A stretch of DNA of 12,878 nt from Candidatus Neomicrothrix sp. UBA7388. GTDB taxonomy: Bacteria > Actinomycetota > Acidimicrobiia > Acidimicrobiales > Poriferisodalaceae. The translations under genes were made by a program, and so were the position numbers. The DNA is taken from contig DKNM01000055.1 of assembly GCA_002470695.1 (NCBI GenBank), positions 2,697-15,574 of the forward strand, written 5' to 3'. Below, piece after piece: positions 1 through 6,916 of this stretch; positions within the stretch are counted from its first letter, which is position 1, and each line of letters begins with the position of its first letter. The notes under the pieces were generated by a model. The model had not been told where the DNA came from and made no database searches. It saw only the letters and a program-made list of their open reading frames with translations.

Positions 1-30
1 GTGGTAGCAGCGCAAAGGGGGACTAGATGA
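1..30 (+). CDS. possible 3' tail of an upstream gene (partial)
   Basis: Only about nine codons are visible, so no function can be assigned. One frame is open from base 1 to a TGA at 28-30, which overlaps the ATG of the next gene in the classic ATGA arrangement. A second frame ends at a TAG at 24-26, directly abutting the same ATG. Either would imply an upstream co-directional gene translationally coupled to the dioxygenase gene. Nothing proves that either frame is translated; the call rests only on the tight stop/start junction. Confidence 0.25.
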   Translation: MVAAQRGTR

Positions 31-1199
31 CACTAGCGGAACTCTCCGCAGGCCAGCATGCCCAATCAATGGCCGAGTACGTAGAGAAACGAAGCCTTGC
101 CGCAAGGTCCTTCGGCAGTCGCGGCCCGATCCGATACGACGATGCGAATAACCTGCACCCGGAGATTCTCGCTGACTTCGAAAAAAACGGCTTTTACATC
201 TTCGAAGACGTTATATGCGAAGAAGAAATCAGTGAACTTCGCAGCGCTGTAGAAGACACCATTGAACGTGCCCCGTCCCATCCGGGTTCGGAAACGGATG
301 CACTCGGCCGGCCAGCTTTGGGTATGGACTACCCGATAGACCCATTCATCTTCATCAAACCCCTGTCCGACCCTTGGGGTGGAACGAAACTTTTGAGTGG
401 ACGTCACCCTGTGAAAATGGTTGAACCCACCCCAAATAAGGAAGCCCCGGAACACGTTGTTCATCTGGTCTTGCAAATGTGCACGTCGATGCCCTCAGCG
501 CTTCGCCTATACGGACACCCCGATCTTTTGAGCATCGCTGAAGCGATCAATGGGCCCGACTTTGTGCCATACAACGACTCAATTTTTGTCAAAAAACCCG
601 GGATAGGTGGCTCAGTTGCCTGGCACCAGGACGGAGCGACCCACTGGGATAACCCTGAGTGGTACCCAGGTATCCACGGGTTCAATTTCCAAGTTCAGTT
701 GTATCCGACAACGCCGGCCAATGCGTTATGGATCGTTCCGGGCAGTCACACCAAAGGGCGAATAGACATCAAAGGCCTTGTGGAAGAAAACGAAGAAGGC
801 GAACGATTACCAGACGCTATTCCCCTGATAACAAATGCGGGAGATGTGACGATCGTAAATCGGCAAATGTTGCACGGCTCGTTCGCAAATACTTCCCCGG
901 ATCCCCGTATCTCGATCACCTTCGGCTTTTATCCACATTCGTCTGTCCTAGGCGTTTCGGGCGGTCTGAACATTTCTCTCGAGAAGAACAAAGGGCGCCG
1001 AAAAGTGTATGACGAAGAACACATACACCGCCGCTCGGCAGTAGTTCAACTCGCTATAGATGCTCGCAACCAAGCACGACCCCAAGAGCGCCGCTACCAA
1101 TACGCACCGTTTATTGGCTTTGAAGACGATTACCGATACGGGCCTGCGACCATCGAAAGCATTCTTAGCAACTACACCCTTTACGACATCGCCATATAA
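27..1199 (+). CDS. phytanoyl-CoA dioxygenase (PhyH) family Fe(II)/2-oxoglutarate-dependent oxygenase
   Basis: A probable soluble non-haem iron oxygenase of 390 residues that would couple 2-oxoglutarate decarboxylation to hydroxylation of a substrate. The double-stranded beta-helix core carries the expected metal triad: the H-x-D motif in WHQDGATHW (His200, Asp202) and a distal His283 in MLHGSFANTS. Arg294, eleven residues later, is the likely 2-oxoglutarate anchor. The early segment around residues 45-65 (ILADFEKNGFYIFEDV) is the usual PhyH N-terminal start of the fold. All catalytic residues are present, so the enzyme should be active. The start is supported by AAAGGGGG at 14-21, five bases before the ATG. 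PhyH-family substrates range from acyl-CoAs to amino acids and natural products, and I cannot name this one. The next gene is an acyl-CoA dehydrogenase, but it seems to have its own promoter. Confidence 0.88.
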   Translation: MTLAELSAGQHAQSMAEYVEKRSLAARSFGSRGPIRYDDANNLHPEILADFEKNGFYIFEDVICEEEISELRSAVEDTIERAPSHPGSETDALGRPALGMDYPIDPFIFIKPLSDPWGGTKLLSGRHPVKMVEPTPNKEAPEHVVHLVLQMCTSMPSALRLYGHPDLLSIAEAINGPDFVPYNDSIFVKKPGIGGSVAWHQDGATHWDNPEWYPGIHGFNFQVQLYPTTPANALWIVPGSHTKGRIDIKGLVEENEEGERLPDAIPLITNAGDVTIVNRQMLHGSFANTSPDPRISITFGFYPHSSVLGVSGGLNISLEKNKGRRKVYDEEHIHRRSAVVQLAIDARNQARPQERRYQYAPFIGFEDDYRYGPATIESILSNYTLYDIAI

Positions 1200-1266
1200 C
1201 TCAAATATTGGACAACTCGACACTGAGTTTGGTTCCAGGCCAATAACCCGTCAGTCGATTCTGGCC

Positions 1267-1272
1267 TAAAAT
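1267..1272 (+). promoter_or_regulatory. putative -10 box for a leaderless acyl-CoA dehydrogenase mRNA
   Basis: TAAAAT lies six bases before the ATG at 1279, and no Shine-Dalgarno-like purine tract precedes that ATG. This spacing puts the expected transcription start at or next to the A of the ATG, the arrangement typical of leaderless actinobacterial genes. No convincing -35 element is visible 16-18 bases upstream. Confidence 0.5.
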
Positions 1273-1278
1273 GTCCGC

Positions 1279-2535
1279 ATGACATCAACGCTCCCTGAAT
1301 CGGTAAAAGCAGATGCCCAGCGCTGGTTCGCCGAGTACTGGGACCCTGATCTGCCGCTCGGTCAATGGTGGCAACTCTTAGCAGATTCAGGGTGGGCGTT
1401 TCCCTCTTGGCCAGAAGGCTTCGGCGGAAGAGGGCTGTCCTCCGCTGCGACAAAAGCTGCAGTACAGGCAAGGCGAGAAGCCGGGGCCTTTGGCCCACCC
1501 AACGGCGTAGCGACTTTCCTCGCTGCGCCGACGATCATGCACTACGGAACCGAAGAACAGAAACGAAAGTACATACCGAAAATCGTTAACGGCCAAGAAA
1601 TTTGGTGCCAACTATTTTCCGAGCCTGGAGCGGGTTCAGATATGGCGGGATTAGCGACTAAAGCAATTCGCGACGGTGACGAATGGATCGTAAACGGACA
1701 AAAAGTATGGAACTCGGGTGCCCAATGGGCACAGTACGGGATCCTTATTGCTCGAACCGACCCTCAACAACCCAAGCACCGCGGCATCACATATTTTCTT
1801 ATCGATATGGAACAAGACGGTGTTGATGTCAGGCCGCTGAAAGAGATGACAGGAGACGCAGCATTCAATGAAGTGTTCCTGAACGATGCTCGAGTTGCAG
1901 AAAGCGATCGCCTGGGCGACCTAGGCGATGGTTGGCGCGTTGCTATGACCACTCTCTCGCATGAACGCGACCCTGACAACGCGGGAATGGGAGACACAGC
2001 GGCCTTCGGAGAGATTGACCTCGCTGAGAGCGTAGGCGAATACAGTGCAACGCTTTCATCCAAAAATGACGGGTTCTCCCTTGCGCTCAGCGGCGGCGTA
2101 ACAAGAGTTTTAGAGGGCGTGACCTCTCAATTTGAGGCTTCGGAAGACCCTAAAGTTCGACAAAAACTAGCGAGCATTCTTGAGATGCGTCGAACTTCGA
2201 GATGGTCCGGCATGCGAGCCGCAGCGAAAATAAAATCAGGGGGCCAGCCAGGCCCTGAGGTATCAACACTCAAGCTCCTTGGGTCTGAAATGGGTCGACA
2301 AATTCGCGATGTGGGCCTCGAATCGATGGGCGCGCACGGCATGCTTTATGGCCAGGACGCTCCCGTTGACGGGCTCTTTCACGCATATTCGATGTTCACT
2401 CCCGCTCAGTCAATTGCGGGTGGGAGCGATGAAGTTCAGCGCAATATTATTGGAGAAAGAGTGCTGGGATTGCCGAGGGAACCTGGTGAGAAAGAGCAAC
2501 GCGAGTTGCCATGGTCGGAGCTCCCTCGCAGCTAA
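1279..2535 (+). CDS. acyl-CoA dehydrogenase family protein (FadE-type)
   Basis: A 418-residue FAD-dependent flavoprotein of the acyl-CoA dehydrogenase fold, expected to introduce an alpha,beta double bond into an acyl-CoA and pass electrons to ETF. Landmarks run in the usual order: the N-terminal helical segment with WPEGFGGRGLS (44-54), GTEEQKRKYIP (90-100), the flavin-contact signature CQLFSEPGAGSD (110-121), the beta domain with VNGQKVWNSGAQ (138-149), and the C-terminal signature ending QRNIIGERVLGLP (387-399). At the position of the catalytic Glu of medium-chain enzymes (YEGT) this protein reads AGGS, with Gly381. It therefore uses another base, has an unusual substrate, or is the non-catalytic half of a heteromeric FadE pair; such substitutions are known among long FadE proteins. 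The ATG at 1279 is chosen because TAAAAT sits at leaderless-promoter distance. The substrate is unknown. Confidence 0.9.
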   Translation: MTSTLPESVKADAQRWFAEYWDPDLPLGQWWQLLADSGWAFPSWPEGFGGRGLSSAATKAAVQARREAGAFGPPNGVATFLAAPTIMHYGTEEQKRKYIPKIVNGQEIWCQLFSEPGAGSDMAGLATKAIRDGDEWIVNGQKVWNSGAQWAQYGILIARTDPQQPKHRGITYFLIDMEQDGVDVRPLKEMTGDAAFNEVFLNDARVAESDRLGDLGDGWRVAMTTLSHERDPDNAGMGDTAAFGEIDLAESVGEYSATLSSKNDGFSLALSGGVTRVLEGVTSQFEASEDPKVRQKLASILEMRRTSRWSGMRAAAKIKSGGQPGPEVSTLKLLGSEMGRQIRDVGLESMGAHGMLYGQDAPVDGLFHAYSMFTPAQSIAGGSDEVQRNIIGERVLGLPREPGEKEQRELPWSELPRS

Positions 2536-2591
2536 AAATAAAATGCACGCGAAACGATTGAGACTCCGAGATCCCGTTAAGTAGTTGGGAA

Positions 2592-3464
2592 TTAAGGGGC
2601 ACCAGATTCCAACGGCGCGTCAGGGTCTTGGTTCCACTCCAATAGGGAACCGTCGTAGAGCGCCACGTTTGTGTAGCCAAGCACTTCGAGAGCGAGAAAA
2701 GCTGTGCTGGCCGCAATTCCGCCGCCGCAATACGTGATTAGCTGTTCAAAGTTACCGGCGCCAGACTCTTGAAGAATCGCAGTTAATTCAGGCCCGCTGC
2801 GGAGGGCACCAGACTCTGGATCGATGATTGCTGTAAACGGGACGCTGATGCTCCCGGGAATGCGACCCGGGCGACCATAATGTTGCCCCTCTCCTTCGAA
2901 TTGCTCTCTGGTCAGAGCGTTAATTAGACCGATATTCGGGTCGGTGATGGCAGCGTAAACGTCATCTCGGGAAGCGAGCCATCTAGGTAATGGAGTTGCT
3001 TGAAAGCGGGTAGGTGGAATGTCTGGCACTTTCTGGCTAGACGGTCGACGTTGTTTGACCCATGAGTCGTAAGCGCAGTTAAGGATTCTTACGTCCTGTG
3101 CGCCTGCGTAACGCAGGACCCACCAGCAACGGTGAGTGACGGCGTGCATTTCCCCGCCATAAATGACCAAAGTCTGGGAATTCGAAACACCCATTTCACC
3201 AAGAAGGCGGTGAAGGTCCGGCGGCGAAAGAGCTTCGAAGGGGAAAGCACCATCGGGCTTTGAAAGATCGTCAACCATATGTAGGTAGTGCGAATTGGGA
3301 ATATGTCCTTCTTCGTATTGTTGGCGCATAGAAAAAAAATCGGATGGTCCTGGGGGTTGGGGTCGAAAACCTGCCCGAACATCGAGAATCGCTATCTCTG
3401 TGCTATCCAGACGGGCTTCGAGCCAATCTGCGGATACGAAAATTTCTTTGCCGTCGCTGCTCAC
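2592..3464 (-). CDS. two-domain rhodanese, 3-mercaptopyruvate-type sulfurtransferase
   Basis: A 290-residue tandem rhodanese that moves a sulfane sulfur from a thiol donor to an acceptor through a cysteine persulfide. The N-terminal inactive rhodanese domain (about 8-140) has ILDVR (26-30), EEGHIPNSHYLHM (51-63) and, at the catalytic-loop position, YGGEMHA without cysteine. The C-terminal domain (about 160-282) has GHIPGS-like GRIPGSISVPF (200-210) and the active Cys246 in YCGGGIAAS. That loop resembles the CG(S/T)GVTA loop of mercaptopyruvate sulfurtransferases more than the basic CRKGVTA loop of thiosulfate sulfurtransferases, so mercaptopyruvate is the likelier donor. The length is normal for the family. 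Translation starts at GTG, supported by AAAGGAGG just upstream. It lies 71 bases downstream of the M20 hydrolase on the same strand and may be co-transcribed; no functional link is obvious. Confidence 0.88.
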   Translation of the reverse strand: MSSDGKEIFVSADWLEARLDSTEIAILDVRAGFRPQPPGPSDFFSMRQQYEEGHIPNSHYLHMVDDLSKPDGAFPFEALSPPDLHRLLGEMGVSNSQTLVIYGGEMHAVTHRCWWVLRYAGAQDVRILNCAYDSWVKQRRPSSQKVPDIPPTRFQATPLPRWLASRDDVYAAITDPNIGLINALTREQFEGEGQHYGRPGRIPGSISVPFTAIIDPESGALRSGPELTAILQESGAGNFEQLITYCGGGIAASTAFLALEVLGYTNVALYDGSLLEWNQDPDAPLESGAP

Positions 3465-3467
3465 GTT

Positions 3468-3473
3468 CCTCCT
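3468..3473 (-). promoter_or_regulatory. strong Shine-Dalgarno fixing the GTG start of the sulfurtransferase
   Basis: On the minus strand AGGAGG precedes the GTG at 3464-3462 with a three-base spacer, or five from the core GGAG. This is one of the strongest ribosome binding sites in the window and supports the non-ATG start. Confidence 0.7.
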
Positions 3474-3535
3474 TTAGAGCGGCTATTTGCGCGCTTAATT
3501 GTCATTTAAATATTAGGAGCTGACACGAAAGGTCT

Positions 3536-4729
3536 TCAGAAGGACCATGGGTATTCGCCAATCTCGCTATACGAAGTCTTGTGGCCTAACAAACGTGTTC
3601 TTGTCTCATCATCGCTGGCCGCATCCACTGCAGTAAGGGCCATCGCTAGAGCGCCTTCAACCGCTGCCCGATCTGCGTCAGGGGTGCGACAGTAGGCGGC
3701 GAATTCCGGCTGATGATTGACTGCTGTGCCTGAATCAAGTCCAAGCATCGGGTGAATGGTGGGCATCAGAAGTGACACATTGGCCATATCAGTGGAACCG
3801 GCGACTTTGGTCGAAGGAGGACTGAAAACCCGTCCCAGCGATTCAGCGTTTTTGCGGTACTTGCCAATCAGATCATGGTCGTGAACGAATTCAGAATATG
3901 GAGGTCCTAGCGGCTGCACGTCCAATATCGCGCCCGTAGCTATGGCGCCCGCTTCGAAACATGCTTTGACTCTGGGTTCAAGCATTGACAGGGAGTGAAG
4001 GTCGGTCGAGCGATAGAAGTAGCGGGCTGATGCTTCACCGGGAATGATGTTTGCTGCCTCTCCTCCTTTGGTGACGATGCCATGAACTTGGTCATCTGAA
4101 TTGAGATGCTGACGAAGTAGCCCTAGTCCCACTTGGGCCACGGTTATCGCGTCTGCAGCATTGACACCCAGATGAGGCGTTACCGATGCATGAGCTGTCC
4201 GGCCGTGATAGTGGAAATCGCATTGCGAGATTGCGAGAGTGGGAAAATGGTCGCATTCCTGCGGTGCAGGATGCACCATCATTGCCATGTGGGTTCCGTC
4301 GAAGGCACCCCGTTCGAGCATCAGAATTTTGCCGCCGCCTTGCTCCTCTGCTGGTGTGCCCAGCACGCGCACAGTGATTCCCAAGTCATCGGCCACGTTG
4401 CGAAGTGCCAGACCAGCACCGACGCCTGCTGCAGCTATGACGTTATGTCCGCAAGCATGACCAATATCGGGCAACGCATCCAGTTCCGCACAAATTGTTA
4501 CGGTTAAATCGCCGTTTCCGTAAGTAGCGCTCCATGCTGTTGCCAAATCATTGATCTGAGTTTCAACATGAAATCCGGCTTTCTCTAGAACCTCAGAGGT
4601 CATTGCGGCGGTTTCGTGTTCTTCAAATGCGAGCTCGGGAGTATCCCAAACTCGGTGTGATAGATCGACGATTTCATGAGCGTAGGACGCGTTGTCGGAG
4701 GCGACTCGGTTGCGAATATTGACTGTCAT
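3536..4729 (-). CDS. M20 family metallo-amidohydrolase / peptidase (AbgB / PM20D2-like)
   Basis: A 397-residue zinc-dependent amidohydrolase expected to cleave an amide bond of an N-acyl amino acid, dipeptide or similar small substrate in the cytoplasm; there is no signal peptide. The catalytic domain shows ICAELDALPDIGHACGHN (79-96), the AbgB/PM20D2 form of the first metal-site motif with Asp84, His91, Cys93 and His95. The Glu pair in GTPAEEQGGGKI (Glu128, Glu129) comprises the general base and a metal ligand, and HPAP follows at 153-156. The inserted dimerisation domain begins near YHGRTAHAS (174-182). The C-terminal catalytic lobe has GSTDMANVS (311-319) and a late His near 339. All expected ligands are present. 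p-Aminobenzoyl-glutamate, beta-alanyl-lysine-type dipeptides or N-acyl amino acids are possible substrates, and the sequence does not decide. It is divergent from the SnoaL-like gene and upstream of the sulfurtransferase. Confidence 0.88.
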   Translation of the reverse strand: MTVNIRNRVASDNASYAHEIVDLSHRVWDTPELAFEEHETAAMTSEVLEKAGFHVETQINDLATAWSATYGNGDLTVTICAELDALPDIGHACGHNVIAAAGVGAGLALRNVADDLGITVRVLGTPAEEQGGGKILMLERGAFDGTHMAMMVHPAPQECDHFPTLAISQCDFHYHGRTAHASVTPHLGVNAADAITVAQVGLGLLRQHLNSDDQVHGIVTKGGEAANIIPGEASARYFYRSTDLHSLSMLEPRVKACFEAGAIATGAILDVQPLGPPYSEFVHDHDLIGKYRKNAESLGRVFSPPSTKVAGSTDMANVSLLMPTIHPMLGLDSGTAVNHQPEFAAYCRTPDADRAAVEGALAMALTAVDAASDDETRTRLLGHKTSYSEIGEYPWSF

Positions 4730-4862
4730 GCACCGAGCCTAGATGGCGAGCGCCCCACAGGCTTCTTCTGTCAAATCAAGTATGAAGGAAAGTGAATGAT
4801 TTTCAGATGTTGAGGAAAGAAGCGGTTTCATGGCCATTTACGATCTGTAAGACTCTTCATCT
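4730..4862. other. divergent intergenic region between M20 hydrolase and SnoaL-like gene
   Basis: This is the longest gap in the window (133 bases) and must hold promoters for both flanking genes. On the minus strand a perfect TTGACA lies at 4774-4769, but no well-spaced -10 box follows it. On the plus strand neither a Shine-Dalgarno sequence nor a clear -10 precedes the ATG at 4863; GTAAGACT ending about 11 bases before it is only a weak candidate. A seven-codon mini-ORF starting at 4830 is probably chance. No operator palindrome stands out. Confidence 0.4.
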
Positions 4863-5384
4863 ATGGATCTTGAAACCCTTTTAGCTAAGCAAGAAATTGG
4901 AGATGTCATTTACCGTTATGCGCGAGGCATCGACCGGCTCGATTTTGATTTAGTGAGGTCTTGTTACCACCCTGATGCGGTTGACGATCACGGCGCCTTT
5001 AAAGGCAACGTTGATGAGTTCATCGAAATGTGCCGGGAGTTTCTACCGCGATGGACCGCAACCATGCATTTCATGGGCAACGTGCTCATTGATGAAATAG
5101 ATGGGACCGCAGCGAGAGCGGAAACCTACGCCGTGGCCTACCACCGCAGAGAGGCGACGGAAAATTCCGAAGGCAAGGACGATGTGTTTGGCATTCGCTA
5201 CGTGGATAGGTTCGAAAAACGGGAAGGCTGCTGGCGTATCGCTCACCGGATTGTCGCAACTGAGTGGCGGCGAGTCGACCCCGTTAAGGCGAAGAACTCC
5301 CGGGGTGCGGTGGGAGTATGGGGTACCAGAGATGGAAACGACGTCATTGATTGGATCATGGACGCGCAAGCAACGGTCGCCTAA
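4863..5384 (+). CDS. SnoaL-like (nuclear transport factor 2 fold) protein
   Basis: A small 173-residue alpha+beta cone-fold protein of the SnoaL_4 type, the superfamily that includes scytalone dehydratase and bile-acid 7-alpha-dehydratase. The opening helix and first strand read IGDVIYRYARGIDRLDFDLV (12-31), followed by SCYHPDAVDDHGAFKG (33-48) and TMHFMGNV (67-74). Tyr17, Asp24, Asp42, His43 and His69 line up with positions that often line the pocket in this family, so dehydratase, isomerase or hydrolase-like activity is possible. Similar proteins are common beside CoA-pathway and ring-degrading genes in actinobacteria, usually with no assigned substrate. It is transcribed alone, converging on the carboxyltransferase run. 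The ATG has no Shine-Dalgarno, so a leaderless mRNA is possible. The specific reaction is unknown. Confidence 0.82.
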   Translation: MDLETLLAKQEIGDVIYRYARGIDRLDFDLVRSCYHPDAVDDHGAFKGNVDEFIEMCREFLPRWTATMHFMGNVLIDEIDGTAARAETYAVAYHRREATENSEGKDDVFGIRYVDRFEKREGCWRIAHRIVATEWRRVDPVKAKNSRGAVGVWGTRDGNDVIDWIMDAQATVA

Positions 5385-5485
5385 GGAACTTGATGCATCC
5401 GATAGAAAAGACGCCGCCGAAGATGGAATGCACTCCGCTTAGGCGATTAAGTGCTTTTTCCTAGCGTAAGTTTCGTGCGCCGCAA

Positions 5486-6910
5486 TTACCAAGTGTCGAT
5501 CGGGTGTTTCTTTTCGGTTTGTTTTGCCCGCAGCTCGCTTGAGGCAGGTAGGTGCTTAAGTAGGAGAGCAAGAGCATTGCGGGTCTGAGCAGGTTCGATC
5601 ACGTCATCGAAAGAATTGAAGTTTCTTGTCGCCGTGAATGGGTCCTGAACGCCAAGTTCTGCCGTTGGCCAAGCAACTTGCCATAACGGAACAGTGTGGC
5701 CGGTTGGTGAGCCAGCCATTAAGTGGCCGGAGAACCCTCCGGCCTTTCGAATCTGAATCGAAGCAAGTGGGGTAGTTCGAAGTTGTTGAGTTTGTAGGAC
5801 TCTGGTGTGCCATCTGCTGACACCGGGTTGTAAACCTGCGTCGGTCTCTAACGCTGTGTATGGGCTGTCAATGAGCGAAACGATCGGGTACTCGTACGTA
5901 TCGCATAACTCCACGAAACGACCGATTTTAGTAGCGGCAGATTCGGTTATAACGCCGGAGTCGAAGTTGGGGTTACTCGCGACTACTCCGACCACTTTTC
6001 CGTCTATGCGAGCGAGTGCTGTTACAACGCTCGGGGCGAATTGGGGGCGAAGTTCAAATATTGAATCGTTGTCAACGAGTGCTTCGATGACGGGATAAAT
6101 GTCGTATGGTCCTGATTCAGGAACTAAATCGGCGATTCTTTCGGCGCAATGGTGGGGTCGTCCACTTGGTTGATCTGAGAGATAGGCGAGGTATTGTTTG
6201 GCGAGAGCTATGGCGGTGGGTTCGTCGTCAACCAGAAGATCTATTCCACCGGTCTTTTCATGCATTTCGACGCCGGCTAGCTCTTGAGGAGTAAGAGTCA
6301 TACCTAAAGCCGCTTCCACCATTGGCGGCCCTCCCATGCCGATAGCAGAACCACGCGTCGTGATGACTATGTCCGAAAATCCAGCGAGGCTTGCGTGTCC
6401 GGCGAAGGAGGGGCCAGAAACAATAGCCACTGTTGGAACCCAGCCTGATAGCTCAGCCATTCCATCGAAGAGGGTAAAGCGACCAATCTGTCCGCTGAGC
6501 TCTAAATGGCCGAGACCCGAGCGAGGGTGTCTGGCTCGGCTCCCTCCACCATCTACGAAGAACGCTATTGGCCATCGTTGCTGATGAGCGAGTGAGATGA
6601 GATGCTCCAGTCGAGCGGCACCGTAGCCACCCCCACGGTCTGTGTAGTCCGTTGAAGAGCTAATGACCGTTGCACCGTCAACTGTTCCTATGAAATCGAC
6701 TCCACCTTTCTCTGGGACCCATTCACCATCCTCGTCGCGAGCGGCGATTGCTCCAAACTCGACGGCCGATCCGGGATCAAGAAGCATTGAGGTGCGCTCG
6801 CGTGCCGTTAAGTGGTTAGTGGAGTGAACCTTTTCAACAGCGCTAGGACGCGAGGCATCTTGCCGCAGGGCCTTAGCTTCTCGGAGTTTGTTGATTAGGT
6901 AGCTGCGCAT
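5486..6910 (-). CDS. divergent acyl-CoA carboxylase carboxyltransferase subunit A (N-domain intact, C-domain reduced)
   Basis: A 474-residue crotonase-fold carboxyltransferase, closest in motifs to the carboxyltransferase part of single-chain 'acetyl-CoA carboxylase family' proteins. The N-domain (about 35-260) is well kept: VDGGGSRARH (119-128, for the usual EGGGGRPGD), SGPSFAGHASLAGFSD (165-180), the acyl-CoA oxyanion loop GMGGPPMVEAALG (191-203), GGIDLLVDDE (221-230) and an Ala-Lys-x-Tyr-Leu helix near 237-241. The C-domain (about 268-450) starts normally with NPNFDSGVI (313-321) and RFVELCDTYEYPIVS (331-345). It then loses the expected PGxMxG (IDSPYTALE, 347-355), RKGYGLG (RKAGGFSG, 388-395) and GGMxLEGA (ELGVQDPF, 418-425), and about 45 residues are missing before FDDVIEP (434-440). 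It starts 6 nt after the stop of its paralogue, so translation is probably coupled. The overall fold is secure; activity alone is doubtful and the substrate is unknown. Confidence 0.85.
   Translation of the reverse strand: MRSYLINKLREAKALRQDASRPSAVEKVHSTNHLTARERTSMLLDPGSAVEFGAIAARDEDGEWVPEKGGVDFIGTVDGATVISSSTDYTDRGGGYGAARLEHLISLAHQQRWPIAFFVDGGGSRARHPRSGLGHLELSGQIGRFTLFDGMAELSGWVPTVAIVSGPSFAGHASLAGFSDIVITTRGSAIGMGGPPMVEAALGMTLTPQELAGVEMHEKTGGIDLLVDDEPTAIALAKQYLAYLSDQPSGRPHHCAERIADLVPESGPYDIYPVIEALVDNDSIFELRPQFAPSVVTALARIDGKVVGVVASNPNFDSGVITESAATKIGRFVELCDTYEYPIVSLIDSPYTALETDAGLQPGVSRWHTRVLQTQQLRTTPLASIQIRKAGGFSGHLMAGSPTGHTVPLWQVAWPTAELGVQDPFTATRNFNSFDDVIEPAQTRNALALLLKHLPASSELRAKQTEKKHPIDTW
5598..5615. 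repeat. 18-base exact match between the two carboxyltransferase paralogues (copy 1)
   Basis: ATCACGTCATCGAAAGAA here is identical to 7014-7031. Both copies encode the SFDDVI segment at the C-terminal end of the carboxyltransferase fold. This is nucleotide-level identity in otherwise diverged genes, supporting tandem duplication and anchoring the alignment that exposes the C-domain deletion in the downstream gene. It is a homologous coding segment rather than a mobile repeat. Confidence 0.7.
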
Positions 6911-6916
6911 TGGATA

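Noticed and set aside
2536..2591. Bidirectional terminator between the convergent acyl-CoA dehydrogenase and sulfurtransferase genes
   Set aside because: The best pairing is only TCCC with GGGA (four pairs) and there is no U-tract.
5385..5485. Intrinsic terminator between the convergent SnoaL-like and carboxyltransferase genes
   Set aside because: CTTAGGCG and AGCGTAAG nearly pair across a T-rich loop, but mismatches break the stem and no U-tract follows it.
5486..6910. Ordinary PccB/MccB-type acyl-CoA carboxylase beta subunit
   Set aside because: The N-domain has GGGSRARH rather than the SGGARIQEG-type motif, and the C-domain lacks the usual PGFxPG and oxyanion segments. The motifs fit the single-chain acetyl-CoA carboxylase family carboxyltransferase better.
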